DNA from: Toxorhynchites rutilus septentrionalis
Lineage: Eukaryota; Arthropoda; Insecta; Diptera; Culicidae
Assembly (NCBI RefSeq): GCF_029784135.1
Contig: NC_073746.1
Location: forward strand, 229,289,882 to 229,353,881
Reading direction: 5' to 3'
DNA: 64,000 bases
The notes under the pieces were generated by a model. It was not told the DNA's origin, did not search any database, and was given only the letters and a program-made list of their open reading frames with translations. Position 1 is the first letter of the stretch, and each line of letters begins with the position of its first letter. Shown piece after piece: positions 30,411 through 40,226 of this stretch. The position numbers and the translations under genes were made by a program.

Positions 30411-30750
30411 AACAATTTTTCGCAGTACTACATTGATTCAATTCATATGTTCGTGCGACTCGAAAACTGTATCAGTCCGATATGCTATCACTGCTATTAA
30501 CGGCCAGTTAAGTTTCCCTGTGTGTTTGATGAGATTAACAGGGATTTCTCTACTATGATCTGCTCTTCTGTGGTCCAACTCGTAATTTGAACCTAACATG
30601 TGAGATTTTCAGTCAATATATGATATTTTTCGAAACAAAATACGAAGACATTTCAAATTCTGGAATGTTTTTGGAATCACCACAGAATTTAATGTTTACA
30701 CCGTTTACACAGTGGAATGTCTCCAAAATCAAGGGGCCTAGAATTATATC

Positions 30751-30968
30751 CTAAGGTGAGGCCGTTTCGTCACTAAGTTGGCTAGGGGAGCGGTATATGA
30801 AAACAGTACGGAATAAAGCAGAAGGGGAAATATTTGCTTGAAGCGTGAAAGAGACAGACTGATCACGAGCGAGCTTGGGCACAAGCGTATTGTGTTTTGT
30901 ATACAAACAAAACACAGTAAACTTCCAAGATGGCTGAAGAGTGGTTTTGGCAAGTTGGCCCACCTTAG
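30751..30968. mobile_element. 218-bp MITE with CTAAGGTGRG ends, copy 1
   Basis: It starts CTAAGGTGAGGCCGTTTCGT and ends TTGGCCCACCTTAG, so the ends are inverted. A second copy is at 39025-39241 with the same internal text (AGGGGAGCGGTATATG, AACTTCCAAGATGGCTGAAG). No coding capacity; the family is not identified. Confidence 0.7.
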
Positions 30969-31284
30969 TATATACTTCTAGGCGTCTTGTCCAAAATGAG
31001 AACAGCGGCAACAAGATGGTGGAGTTAACATGTGGCTTGAAATTTACACTATTTAGAAAAGACGTATGAGGAATGGCAAGACGAAAGGTTTGGAATTGTT
31101 TATGTTATTACTTACGTAGGTATGGTTACATTTGATTTCGTCTAAGGTATTTGAAGCAGTATAATAAATAAACAGTTGTCGTTGAAAATAGTAACCTAGT
31201 AACCTTCATGCATATGCTTCCGCCAGCTGGCTCGGCTAATGTGAAGCTTTGATCGTGGTACCGCCACTGGCGCATAATTTGCAG

Positions 31285-31860
31285 CTTTGTATTTTGGGTG
31301 ACCGGAATAAATCGCCACAGTAAACAACTGCAACAGAAACAACCGCTTAGAAAAAGTGTAGTAGGCTAGAAATATTTGGCGCGGGAAAAACATCATGTGC
31401 CTCACATTTCTATTATAAATTTATTCTCTTGTTCTCGTTTTTCGAAATTTATTCTGAGGACAATGTAATGGGGACGAAGTCCCCATTTGGCGAGGATAAG
31501 GAATCGAGGCGGCCCATGCCGCCAAGATGACGCAATCCGAGTCCACCGCCGACCCGCCGTCGGAAGCGGCGGTGTCTCGCACGCAAACCTGGGATCCACT
31601 GATTGCCCGGTTAGTTTGAAACATAGGATACGATCCTTTAGCAATGTCCGACCGAGCTCTAGCGAGCGTCGGACGGTATACGTCTGCCCGGGGCGTTACG
31701 TTTGCCTGGGGCGATACGTTTGCCCGGTTAATTCTTGTTTTGAAATACAATACCGCGCCACAATATTTATAGCCTACTACACATTTTATAAGCGGTGGTT
31801 TCTGTTGCAGTCGTTTTCTGTGGCGATTTATTCCGGGAACCGTATTTTGTGCTGGTTCAT
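31285..31860. mobile_element. Foldback-type element with about 95-bp inverted arms
   Basis: The left arm (31290-31384) includes CCGGAATAAATCGCCACAGT, GCAACAGAAACAACCGCTTA and GTGTAGTAGGCTAGAAATAT. The right arm (31753-31849) is its inverse with small indels. The core of about 370 bp is GC-rich and contains two further palindromes: GGGGACGAAGTCCCC near 31471 and GTCCGACCGAGCT-AGCGAGCGTCGGAC near 31645. Composition is unlike the AT-rich neighbours. It sits just upstream of a host-like gene fragment. Confidence 0.65.
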
Positions 31861-31899
31861 AACGGCAATCAACCGTGCCGGTTTGTTTGTTGATTTTAA

Positions 31900-32520
31900 A
31901 ATTAACCAGAATTTGCAAGTGATATGGATACCGAAATTTTTATTTCGCTTCTTTATTCAGCTGCTGTGGAACAAGTTCAGTGATAAAAGTTTCTGCAAAG
32001 GCGCACGAGGACATTATGGAGCGTAATGCCGTGGACTGTGGGTAAACGGTGGGTGGTGTTTTTCGACAAATTGACCAAGTTTTTGAATTAACTTCTGTTT
32101 TTGTTTTGTTTATAGATAAGTTCCCTTATTTGAAATTGATACTAAACGAGTTCGATGATGTCAAACAAATCTCCAACTGGTTCATCAAGGGATAAATTTT
32201 GAGCGACTTTATCGAGCTGAATATGAAGGTCAGTTTTTGTTAATTTGAACACATTAAAAATAGCTCTCCCTCATAATATTCTTATTCTATATTCCACACA
32301 GTTCAACCTGACCCGGAACGCGTCCGACGAAGAGGTGGTCAAGGCTCGCCTCGAGGAATTCAAGACCAAACTGTTCGATCTGTACTCGGTGATCAAGATG
32401 TTCCGTTCCCCAACGCCGAATTTTCGCCTGTCAGAGCGAAATCGCCCAGCTGTTGGCATATCTGATTCGGCCATTCTTCGCCCAGGATCCGTGTATTAAC
32501 GAGAATCTGCGGATGCAGCA
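31900..32520 (+). pseudogene. Intron-containing host-like gene fragment, copy B
   Basis: Blocks parallel copy A (10620-11260, minus). 31918-32040 contains the GTGATATGG...ATTTTTATTTCGCTTCTT stretch and a decayed donor; 32115-32230 reads FPYLKLILNEFDDVKQISNW and then a stop where copy A has EGR; 32300-32512 reads FNLTRNASDEEVVKARLEEF and KTKLFDLYSVIKMF, then after a shift SEIAQLLAYLIRPFF-AQDPCINENLRMQQ and TGA. Sequence after the end (TCTAGAATGGATAGATGC, AATCACAGGAAGTGAACACA) also matches copy A, so the duplicated piece includes 3' flanking DNA. The parent protein is not recognised. Confidence 0.55.
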
Positions 32521-32864
32521 GTGAGATAGTGTTTGAAGGAAAATTATGTTATTTTAATTGTGAATATTATTATTGCAAGTGTGGAACAAAAAGACTCTAG
32601 AATGGATAGATGCTCTCGTAGGAAAATGCTAAGATAATCACAGGAAGTGAACACATACCACATATAATTAAGTAGTGCCCCTAGGTTATTACGAAATGTT
32701 ATCATTATTGGTTCATCAAATTCTTCACTTTTATATAACCGCGTTTTTGCGACTATTGAACAAATATGTGGCTACATAGCATGTGAAATGAATCAAATGT
32801 AGTAAGTTTTGGTAATACTGTTGACGACAACCATTTTTTTGTCCAGTAAGTTTTTTGAGTTTAT

Positions 32865-33130
32865 TCATCATGCAAGTTTACATTGCCGTCGTTATGGGAA
32901 ACGTTATAGATCCACATGGGCCCAAGACGAACAGGCGTGCTCTGCGAATTACGGAAAAGGTTCGCGAATGTGTTCTGAAATGGGGCGGGAAAAGTCACAC
33001 CTTTGACCGCTCTGATCGCACCTATCGGTAGTAACATCGTCCTGATGCAGGGTACACGTCATGTCCGCGAGATTTGCTCTCACTTTGGCCGTGCTCTTAG
33101 TGCTCCAAGGGACGCAAATTTGGCATTGAA
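32865..33130 (+). pseudogene. Ribosomal protein L18 relic
   Basis: Plus-strand frames read IAVVMGNVIDPHGPK, ALRITEKVRECVLKWGGK, HTFD, then in a shifted frame LIAPIGSNIVLMQGTRHVRE, ICSHFGRAL-SAPR, then CSKGRKFGIE. This follows the C-terminal half of eukaryotic uL18e/RpL18 (VCALRVT..AR..IL..GGKILTFDQLA, GTVLLSGPRK.REVYRHFG.APG, SKGRKFERARG). Stops, a shift and a deletion before SKGRKF disable it. No poly(A) tail is visible, and introns cannot be judged over so short a piece. Confidence 0.65.
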
Positions 33131-33261
33131 CTTTGTTTACTAGTGTAGGGGAGCATAAAAAATAATTGATTTTCAGGCGGAATGGACACGTTTTTAATAT
33201 TAAAATTTAAAATGAAAATAAACTTTTCCCCATCAAATTAATATTGGTTACACACGATTAT

Positions 33262-34120
33262 CCCTAAGGTTTCGACGAGTGCTTGGTTTAAGGGATTGAA
33301 TGTAGGTCGTGATTTCATTCGCGTGATATCTCGGCTCATGTCCAATCACTACAACCTAAACGCGCATCTCTATCGCATTGGGCTCGCAGCAAACAATCTT
33401 TGTGGTTTTGGCGATGGCTACCACGACATCGAGCATGTTGTCTGGTTGTGTATCCGGTTCCATGCTGCTCGCTCTCAGCTCTCTAGAGCACTGAGAGCAC
33501 AAGGCAGACAATCGGACATCCCCGTCCGGAATATCTTAGATAGCCGTGATCCTGATCTTCTGCTTCATCTATACCTGTTCCTCAGAAACGCCGATGTCAA
33601 CGTTTAATGATGTTTCCTTCGTTGTGTCCCTGTTTCATATCCCTCCTATCCGATCTATAAACTTTTACTTAGTCGCGGCAATACATCCACACACTCTTTA
33701 CAGATACACGGGCCAAAGGTTGTGCAGTCCACTGATCATTCAACAAGAGCCAAAGGTTGTACCGCTCATGACAACTCTACACGAGCTGATGATTGCGCCG
33801 GCTAGTGACCATTCTATCCTGGATTCCTCGAGTCGAGAAAGACGCACCACGCTAGATATGGGGTACAGACTAGGGGGGCGTTGCTGATTAATGGTCAGCT
33901 GCATCCTAATAGGAAGTATCCCATGTCGGGCACACGTACAGAGCATCGAAGACTGCAACATACCAATTATGAGAACACTTGTAATACTAACCTCGAGCCA
34001 ACCGCGAGTAATCGGTTACATATTACTAACATAGTTGTAAGACAAAAATTGTCAAAATATTGGACTCCCGGCCCCGTCAGGCTAACGCCACATGTGCCTT
34101 AATAAAAAATATATTTTGGG
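33262..34120 (+). mobile_element. 5'-truncated Jockey-type LINE: ORF2 C-terminus and 3' UTR
   Basis: An open frame from about 33277 to 33606 reads WFKGLNVGRDFIRVISRLMS, NHYNLNAHLYRIGLAANNLC, GFGDGYHDIEHVVWLC and ends with a short acidic-hydrophobic tail. It is the Cys/His-containing C-terminal domain of mosquito Jockey-like reverse transcriptase ORFs. The following about 500 bp have no frame and end CTTAATAAAAAATATATTTT before an A run at 34121, like a 3' UTR and tail. It abuts the left end of copy 3 of the histone-carrying family. Confidence 0.75.
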
Positions 34121-35059
34121 AAAAAAACAGGAAGTGGGTTATATCTATGGTATAACCGCAAGGGTGACGTAGGACTATCGTTGATTTAGGGATCATTTGT
34201 TTGAAGTTGAATCTAAATCCATCCTGAATGAATGAATAAATAAATATTTGGGTGGCTTCAAAAACAAGAGCATTAGGTTGGAGGCTCAAGGTTATATGCA
34301 TTCAATATTGGATACAAAAAACCTTGTTCTTCAGAAGTTTTCCTGTTAACTGCACTTGATTGACAAACTACAAAACCAAATGTATGTGGTCGCAGTATTA
34401 TATGGATAGAAAAACAGGAAGTGGGTTATATCTATGGTATAACCGCAAGGGTGACGTAGGACTATCGTTGATTTAGGGATCATTTGTTTGAAGTTGAATC
34501 TAAATCCATCCTGAATGAATGAATAAATAAATATTTGGGTGGCTTCAAAAACGAGAGCATTACGTTGGAGGCTCAAGGTTATATGCATTCAATATTGGAT
34601 ACAAAAAACCTTGTTCTGAAGAATAATCTTCAGAAGTTTTCCTGTTAACTGCACTTGATTGACAAACCACAAAACCAAATGTATGTGGTATTATATGGAT
34701 AGAAAAAAATTAAAATAAGCTCGCTTGAATGTAATTTTCAATTCCAAGGGGAACTGCCAGATTATTTTTCAGCAACGATCATTTCTTTCCAGGTTTCTTC
34801 TCGATAACCAGCAAACGAAAAGAGTTGCGCGCGTGTATGTGTGTGTGTGTGTGTGGCGGCTGCTTCAATGTCTTCCCGAGGAACCGTATTTTGATGCTCT
34901 CTTGGTCACCTTCTCTTCTCCTTCTGATCGATCGGCTTTTCTGCGCTCCCTCACAGTTAAAACAAACTGATTGCATTTCAGGTCAGGCCAGGTAATGAAT
35001 CCCTCGATCCCTCGCCGTTCAGCTCGTTCAGTAACGATGTTGTCTTGTCGATGTCCTCA

Positions 35060-35213
35060 GGCGTCGTGCACAAATTACGTTACGCTAAAAATCCGGATCT
35101 TGAACCCCCTCCCCCCCCTTACGTAACGCAATTTCCTATCTCTAATAAACAGAAAGTAACGCAACATCTACCCCCTCCCCCCTTATCGCGTTACGTAATT
35201 TGTGTACGACGCC
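35060..35213. mobile_element. MITE copy of 6838-6995 at the same site
   Basis: Same GGCGTCGTGCACAAATTACG ends, flanked by TCA. The internal C run is shorter than in copy 2. Inherited with the host element rather than inserted independently. Confidence 0.8.
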
Positions 35214-35659
35214 TCACGAAAAATGAATGGGTTTCACCACCAGAATATCATTTAAGTATCCTTTTCGTGCGTGATTGAATCGAGAGAAGGTGTGGTTCAC
35301 GATGGCAATTTGGAAGGCAAACTAGAGGAGAATAAACTCTCTGAGTATGAAAATTTCGGCGACTGAGCAATATCGATTGAAAATTATATAATTTTCGCGA
35401 TACGAAACAGCTAATTACACTTGATTGAAAAATTACGAAATCAAATGTATTTGGTCGCTGTGTTATATGGTTAGAAAACATTAAAATAAACTCTTTCGCA
35501 TGAATGTATTTTTCAATTCCAAGGGAACTGGCAGATTGTTTTTCAGCAACGATTAGATCTTTCCGGAATTTTCTCGATGCTGTATGGCATCCAAACGAAA
35601 ATTCTCGTTTCAGTTTGGCCTGCAAAAAACTTTTCTGAACTCTAATCCATCAAATTTGG

Positions 35660-35675
35660 AGCCCTGAAAAGGGTC
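35660..35675 (-). other. Histone 3' stem-loop of H3 relic d
   Basis: AGCCCTGAAAAGGGTC on the plus strand; one stem base differs from the perfect form at 7519-7534. Confidence 0.8.
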
Positions 35676-35699
35676 GTTGATTATATGCTAAGCTAATAT

Positions 35700-36119
35700 A
35701 GCACGCTCTCCTCGGATACTATGGGCCAGCTGGATGTCCTTGGGCATGATGTGACGCGTTTTGCATGGATAGCACACAAATTGGTATCTTCGAATAGGAC
35801 TCCTGCAGCGTCATAACCGCGGAACTTTGGAAGCGCAAGTCGGTTTTGAAATCCTGAGCAATTCAACGAACCAAATGCTGCAAAGGTAGCTTGCGGATCA
35901 GCGACTTCTGATAGCGACGAGTTTTACGCAAAGTTCCCGGTCGATAGCGATGTGGCTTCTCCACACTTCCTGCGGCTGGTGCGCTTATCCGAGCTGCTTT
36001 CATGGTGCCTTACCACCGAAAGACTAACGAGCTGTCTGCTTTGTCCCAAACAAACGAGTCCTCACGGTGCGAGAGTAGAGTAAGAAATGAACGAAAGCAA
36101 AGGAAGCGTCATTTTATAA
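35700..36119 (-). pseudogene. Histone H3 relic d with promoter
   Basis: Nearly identical to relic a (7559-7979): the same broken K9 codon, the same gaps and the same TATA box (about 36112-36119). It differs at a few bases only, for example CGCAAAGTTCCCGG here against CCCAAAGTTCCCTG in relic a. The shared damage shows the pseudogene was already dead when the element was copied. Confidence 0.8.
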
Positions 36120-36206
36120 ACCATAAAAGTATAGAATCTAAACCCCACCCTTATTATATTCGTTGCTTACCCTGAGAGAGAAACGAATAACATCGAAGTA
36201 AGTATA

Positions 36207-36424
36207 CAGTAATGTATTTGAATCCGGACACTTTGCGTTACATTTAATACCATACCGCAGCCACAACATTTTCTGCATGTTGAATTAATGCGATTGATTA
36301 GTAACTATCAAGAAACTATCAGTAACTATATTAGTAGCTAAAATAAATTCAACATGAAAAAATGTTATGGCTGTGGTATGATATTGAATGTAATGCAAAG
36401 TGTCCGGATTCAAAAGCATTACTG
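36207..36424. mobile_element. Palindromic TA MITE (copy of 8066-8284)
   Basis: CAGTAATG ends with flanking TA; a one-base difference in an A run relative to copy 2. Confidence 0.75.
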
Positions 36425-36481
36425 TAAAAAAGAGTTAACTCGACTGAAAATTTTTCGGTTCGGCCTGCAAAAACGAAATTA

Positions 36482-36659
36482 AGAGCCCCCGCAGACTGCA
36501 GACTGACTTGTCGACCGATAGTTCGGTCGGCTTCTTAATCAGTACGGAGAGGTATGCATGTGCGCACATTACACCGATTCCGTTGGGTCGGTGTTTGCAC
36601 CAGTAGCCGTTCCGACCAAACTGTCGGCTGAAGAAAAGTCTGTAGTGTGCGGGGGCTCT
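36482..36659. mobile_element. AGAGCCCCCGCA MITE (copy of 8342-8519)
   Basis: Identical in ends and interior to the copy 2 insertion. Confidence 0.7.
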
Positions 36660-36779
36660 AATTGAAGTGTACAGCATAATGCATAGACGTAAGTATGAGC
36701 TTCCCCATCTCACATTCCAATAAGATTAATGGGCTTCCAAGTGGGCGCGCTACATACGGATACGAATGATGAAAAAGCT

Positions 36780-36870
36780 CGAGTCCTCACGGTGCAAGAG
36801 TAGAGTAAGAAATGAACGAAAGCAAGGGAAGTGTCATTTTATAAAACATAAAAGTATCGAATGTAAACCC
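36780..36870 (-). promoter_or_regulatory. Orphan H3 promoter and leader (left palindrome arm, deleted body)
   Basis: The sequence from CTCGAGTCCTCACGGTGCAA to ATTTTATAAAACATAAAAG matches the promoter side of relic b (9442-9520). The coding body is deleted; GATGAAAAAGCTCGAG marks the deletion join near 36772. The TATA is near 36837-36845. Confidence 0.65.
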
Positions 36871-36947
36871 CACCCTCTTTATTGTATAAGCTTACTGTAT
36901 ACTTACGAATATAATAAGGGTGGGGTTTAGATTCTATACTTTTATGG

Positions 36948-37360
36948 TTTATAAAATGACGCTTCCTTTGCTTTCGTTCATTTCTTACTCTACTCTCGCA
37001 CCGTGAGGACTCGAGCTCGTTAGTCTTTCGCAGACAGCTCGTTAGTCTTTCGGTGGTAAGGCACATGAAAGCAGCTCGGATAAGCGCACCAGCAGCAGGA
37101 TCGCTATCGACCGGGAACTTTGCGTGAAATTCGTCGCTATCAGAAGTCGACCGAATTGCTGATCCGTAAGCTACCTTTGCAGTATTTGGATCGTGGAATT
37201 GCTCAGGACTTCAAAACCGACTTGCGCTTCCAAAGTTCCGCAGTTATGACGCTGCAGGAGGCTTATTCGAAGATACCAATTTGTGTGTTATCCATGCAAA
37301 ACGCGTCACATCATGCCCAAGGACATCCAGCTGGCCCATCGTATCCGAGGAGAGCGTGCT
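36948..37360 (+). pseudogene. Histone H3 relic e with promoter, uninterrupted
   Basis: TATA TTTATAAAATGACG at 36948-36961, leader, QTAR from 37030, then after a gap [53 protein letters not shown] (shifted frame) and RGERA ending at 37360. It has the same internal gaps as relic c, plus a further loss of the KKPHR segment (GGATCGCTATCG join near 37100). This copy shows the empty LINE target site. Confidence 0.85.
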
Positions 37361-37384
37361 ATATTAGCTTAGCATATAATCAAC

Positions 37385-37400
37385 GGCCCTTTTCAGGGCT
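37385..37400 (+). other. Histone 3' stem-loop of H3 relic e
   Basis: GGCCCTTTTCAGGGCT, perfect hairpin, 25 bases after the last H3 codon. Confidence 0.9.
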
Positions 37401-38739
37401 CCCAATTTGATGGATTAGAGCTCAGAAAAGTTTTTTACAGGACGAACTGAAAGGAGCATTTAGCGAAAATCGTGGTGTCGATGATAATTCGATACCGATA
37501 GGTGCCATGGATATGGATTTCATAATGAAGAATATGAAATATATGACATGATGTAGTGAATATATCCGAAGAAATTATTTTGATGAAACTGCATTATAAA
37601 ATTATTTGTGTACGAATGCCGCAATCGATAGTCGACTCTAATTTGCGCTGGGTAATTTCCTCGGAGGACTCAATTCCTCCTTTGAGAATTAAAAAACTCT
37701 TTCTGGTAAAACGAAGTGGTACGAATCACATTATTTGAATGATAGAATGAAGAAGTTTTCTGCCAATTTCCTTCAACCTCCAAACATATCTTTCTCCCGT
37801 TTGTCGTTTTCGCGTTCGCTAATCTTTTCTCACAACACCCATTTCTCGTTTGAGAAATTGCCAGTGCGCGTAGAGCGGGAATTCCTAAAGATTCATTGCA
37901 CCTCTAATAAATTGCCGAAAGACGTGGTCTTAGGTTGATCGCACTTGATTGAAAAAATCCAAAACGAAATGTATTTGGTCGCAGCATTATATGAGTAGAA
38001 AGCAAATAATCGCTCGAAAATGACTTGATTTTAGCGATGATGTTTCACGTTTTTCATGTTACGCATCCAATATTGGATACGAAAGTTATCCACTGATGGG
38101 AAAAAAAATATTCAGAAGCTTTCCTATTAATTGCGATTGATTGAAAAATCACAAAACCAAATGTATTTGGTTGCAGTGTTATATGGATAGAAAACATTAA
38201 AATAAACTCTTTCGCATGAATGTATTTTTCAATTCCCAGGGGAACTGGTAGATTATTTTTTAGCAACGAGAATTCCGCGCGTGTATATGTGTGTGTGGCG
38301 GCCGATGTTTCAAGCGGAACCGTGGCATCACTCTCCTCCTGATGGATTCCCTTCTGGCCTTAGGTGCACATACAGGCTCTTGGTGACACCGTTCATTAGC
38401 GCTTTCATGATAAACGAAAATAGCTTCACAACACAGCGACAACATGCTCCAATCGCTGTTCAATCATAACTGAGGGGGTTTACGAGCGGCGCTCGCTTAT
38501 ATACCGATTGGTGATTTCAATAGCCTGTGTTGATTTTTGGATGAAAAAGTAACAAGTATATGACGCGTAGACCTTTTATCTTTCGAATGAAGTGTTTATC
38601 ATACCATTTCGTTCAGTTGTTTAAGAGCTATTAACGCTCAAAATTCGGTCTCCGGCGTAACGCTTTCATTTTCGAAACTTTGGTTTTACACCCTGGTATA
38701 GAAATGAAAGACGTAGTCCTACGTCAAAAAAAAATTAAT

Positions 38740-39024
38740 ATTCTTCAGTGACATTGAATAAACAAATGGTTAAATAAAAGTCAGAAATACGTGTTTCAAG
38801 TAATTAAGTAACATGATGTAAAAAATTTCATTCACATTTTAACATTCTAAAACTGGCTTCGTGTCCTCTAATCTGATAAAGATTACACTAATGAGTTTGG
38901 GACCCAAATTATGGCCTATAATTGAAAGTCGCCACCAGACGGCGACACTATTCCACTGTCATCGCGAATTTGTAGCAATGTTTATCTGTCAATCCATAGT
39001 ATAAATCAAGACGGGTCTATGGTA
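38740..39024. repeat. Fragment of the GGSCGATTACAC TIR family, interior
   Basis: ACGTGTTTCAAGTAATTAAG at about 38790, CTGATAAAGATTACACTAAT and CCACCAGACGGCGACACTAT near 38932 match 11700-11830 (CCACCAGACGTCGACACTAT) near the right end of the nested element in the LINE. Together with the TIR end at 39734-40226 it suggests a larger decayed copy of that family from here to 40226, broken by the MITE at 39025-39241. Confidence 0.5.
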
Positions 39025-39241
39025 CTAGGTGAGGCCGTTTCGTCACTTAGTGTGGTAGGGGAGCGGTATATGGAAACAGTACGGAAGAAAGCAGAAGGGG
39101 AATTATTTCATTGAAGCGTGAAAGAGACATACCGATCAGGAGCGAGCTTCGGCACTAGCGTATTGTATTTTGTTTACAAACAAAACACAGTAGACTTCCA
39201 AGATGGCTGAAGAATGGTTTTAGCAAGTTGGCCCACCTTAG
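39025..39241. mobile_element. 217-bp MITE with CTA-GGTGRG ends, copy 2
   Basis: It matches 30751-30968 over its full length, including GGGAGCGGTATATG and ACTTCCAAGATGGCTGAAGA. The left end reads CTAGGTGAGG with one base lost. Confidence 0.7.
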
Positions 39242-39359
39242 GATATACTTCTACGCGCCTTGGTATAAATAAATGCACGTACCGGATAACAAGGCGGTAT
39301 AATAAGGTGGAACGTTATGTCAGAACTGCTGTTCAGCCATTACTTGAGTTCGAATTGAC

Positions 39360-39396
39360 AGCGACCAAACGAACGGCTAGAGTTCGTTTGGTCGCT
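39360..39396. repeat. Perfect 15-bp hairpin with 7-base loop
   Basis: AGCGACCAAACGAAC and its exact inverse flank the loop GGCTAGA. Function unknown; see findings. Confidence 0.7.
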
Positions 39397-39733
39397 CTAA
39401 GTTCCATTCGCTTTGGTGGAATTAGTCGTTGGCGACCCATTAGGATTGAGTGATAGCGATACGCTGTGGATATCCATGCATATCATTTCTCGGCGACTGC
39501 TGCTTTAGCTGGAGACTCACCTGATCGTACGGGTTGTGAGACACAACAGCTAGTTCGATTGAAACTGGCCCAGCGTATGTATAAGTTGGTGTTGACCGCT
39601 ATGTAGCATACAAATTAGATCTGCTTTGTTTATAAACAAAAATAGTCGCTGTCACTTTTTATCCCCTTTCGCATCTTCCATGCCTTATCATCATACTGTC
39701 GAAAACGAACCACCTGTCAATTCCAGCTCCTTG

Positions 39734-40226
39734 CCGGATAATGTGTAATACTTATGACAGACATACAACTGTACTAGCGTTGTACTTCGAAAATTGTATG
39801 TCTGTCACCATGTACAGCGCTAGAACCATGCAAGCAACTCAGTACAATCGCTGTACCTGTACCGACCTATTTTACCGCTGTACATGGTTACAGTTGTACT
39901 GTGCGCAGCGCCATAGACGGTTGGTGGTGGGTAGCATGAACAAACCGAATAAAGGAACTGGGTAAACGTTCTTTTCATTGATTTTCTCATAAGTTAATAA
40001 CTCATATTGGAGGCTTTTTTGTAGTGTTTGATAGTTTAGACGTTAAATAGAAACCTTTTTCATTGAAATATGTGGTGAAAATTGGGAAAATTTCTTATTG
40101 TCAGTTTGACATACGGTACAATGTACAACCAAAGTATGTCTGTCATGGTACGATGGTACCTGTACTACGCTGTACACGTACAACGCAAGTACAGCTGTAT
40201 GTCTGTCCCTGGTATAATCGGCCTTA
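39734..40226. mobile_element. 466-bp MITE (39749-40214) nested in a TIR end of the GGSCGATTACAC family
   Basis: CCGGATAATGTGTAA then TACTTATGACAGACATAC ... inverse of TACCAGGGACAGACATAC, then TAATCGGCCTTA. Removing the insert rebuilds the terminal repeat end seen at 11962-11984 (CCGGATAATGTGTAATCGGC), with TAA duplicated. The insert has long imperfect TIRs (ACAGACATACARCTGTACT, GCGTTGTAC) and many GTAC/TGTACA motifs inside. Confidence 0.7.

Larger units (their letters stand above)
34127..38728 (+). mobile_element. TGACGTAGGACTA-family composite element, copy 3, with two H3 relics
   Basis: Same ends as copies 1 and 2. The left end is present twice (34127 and 34414, 287 bp apart), with the join at TGGATAGAAAAACAGGAAG, so the end was duplicated by recombination. 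The interior is colinear with copy 2: the TCA-flanked MITE (35060-35213), H3 relic d, the palindromic MITE (36207-36424), the AGAGCCCCC MITE (36482-36659) and H3 relic e. Relative to copy 2 it lacks about 0.8 kb (8635-9440 equivalent), leaving only the promoter of the left palindrome H3, and it lacks the LINE. It also has about 230 bp (37615-37845) absent from copy 2. Confidence 0.65.
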
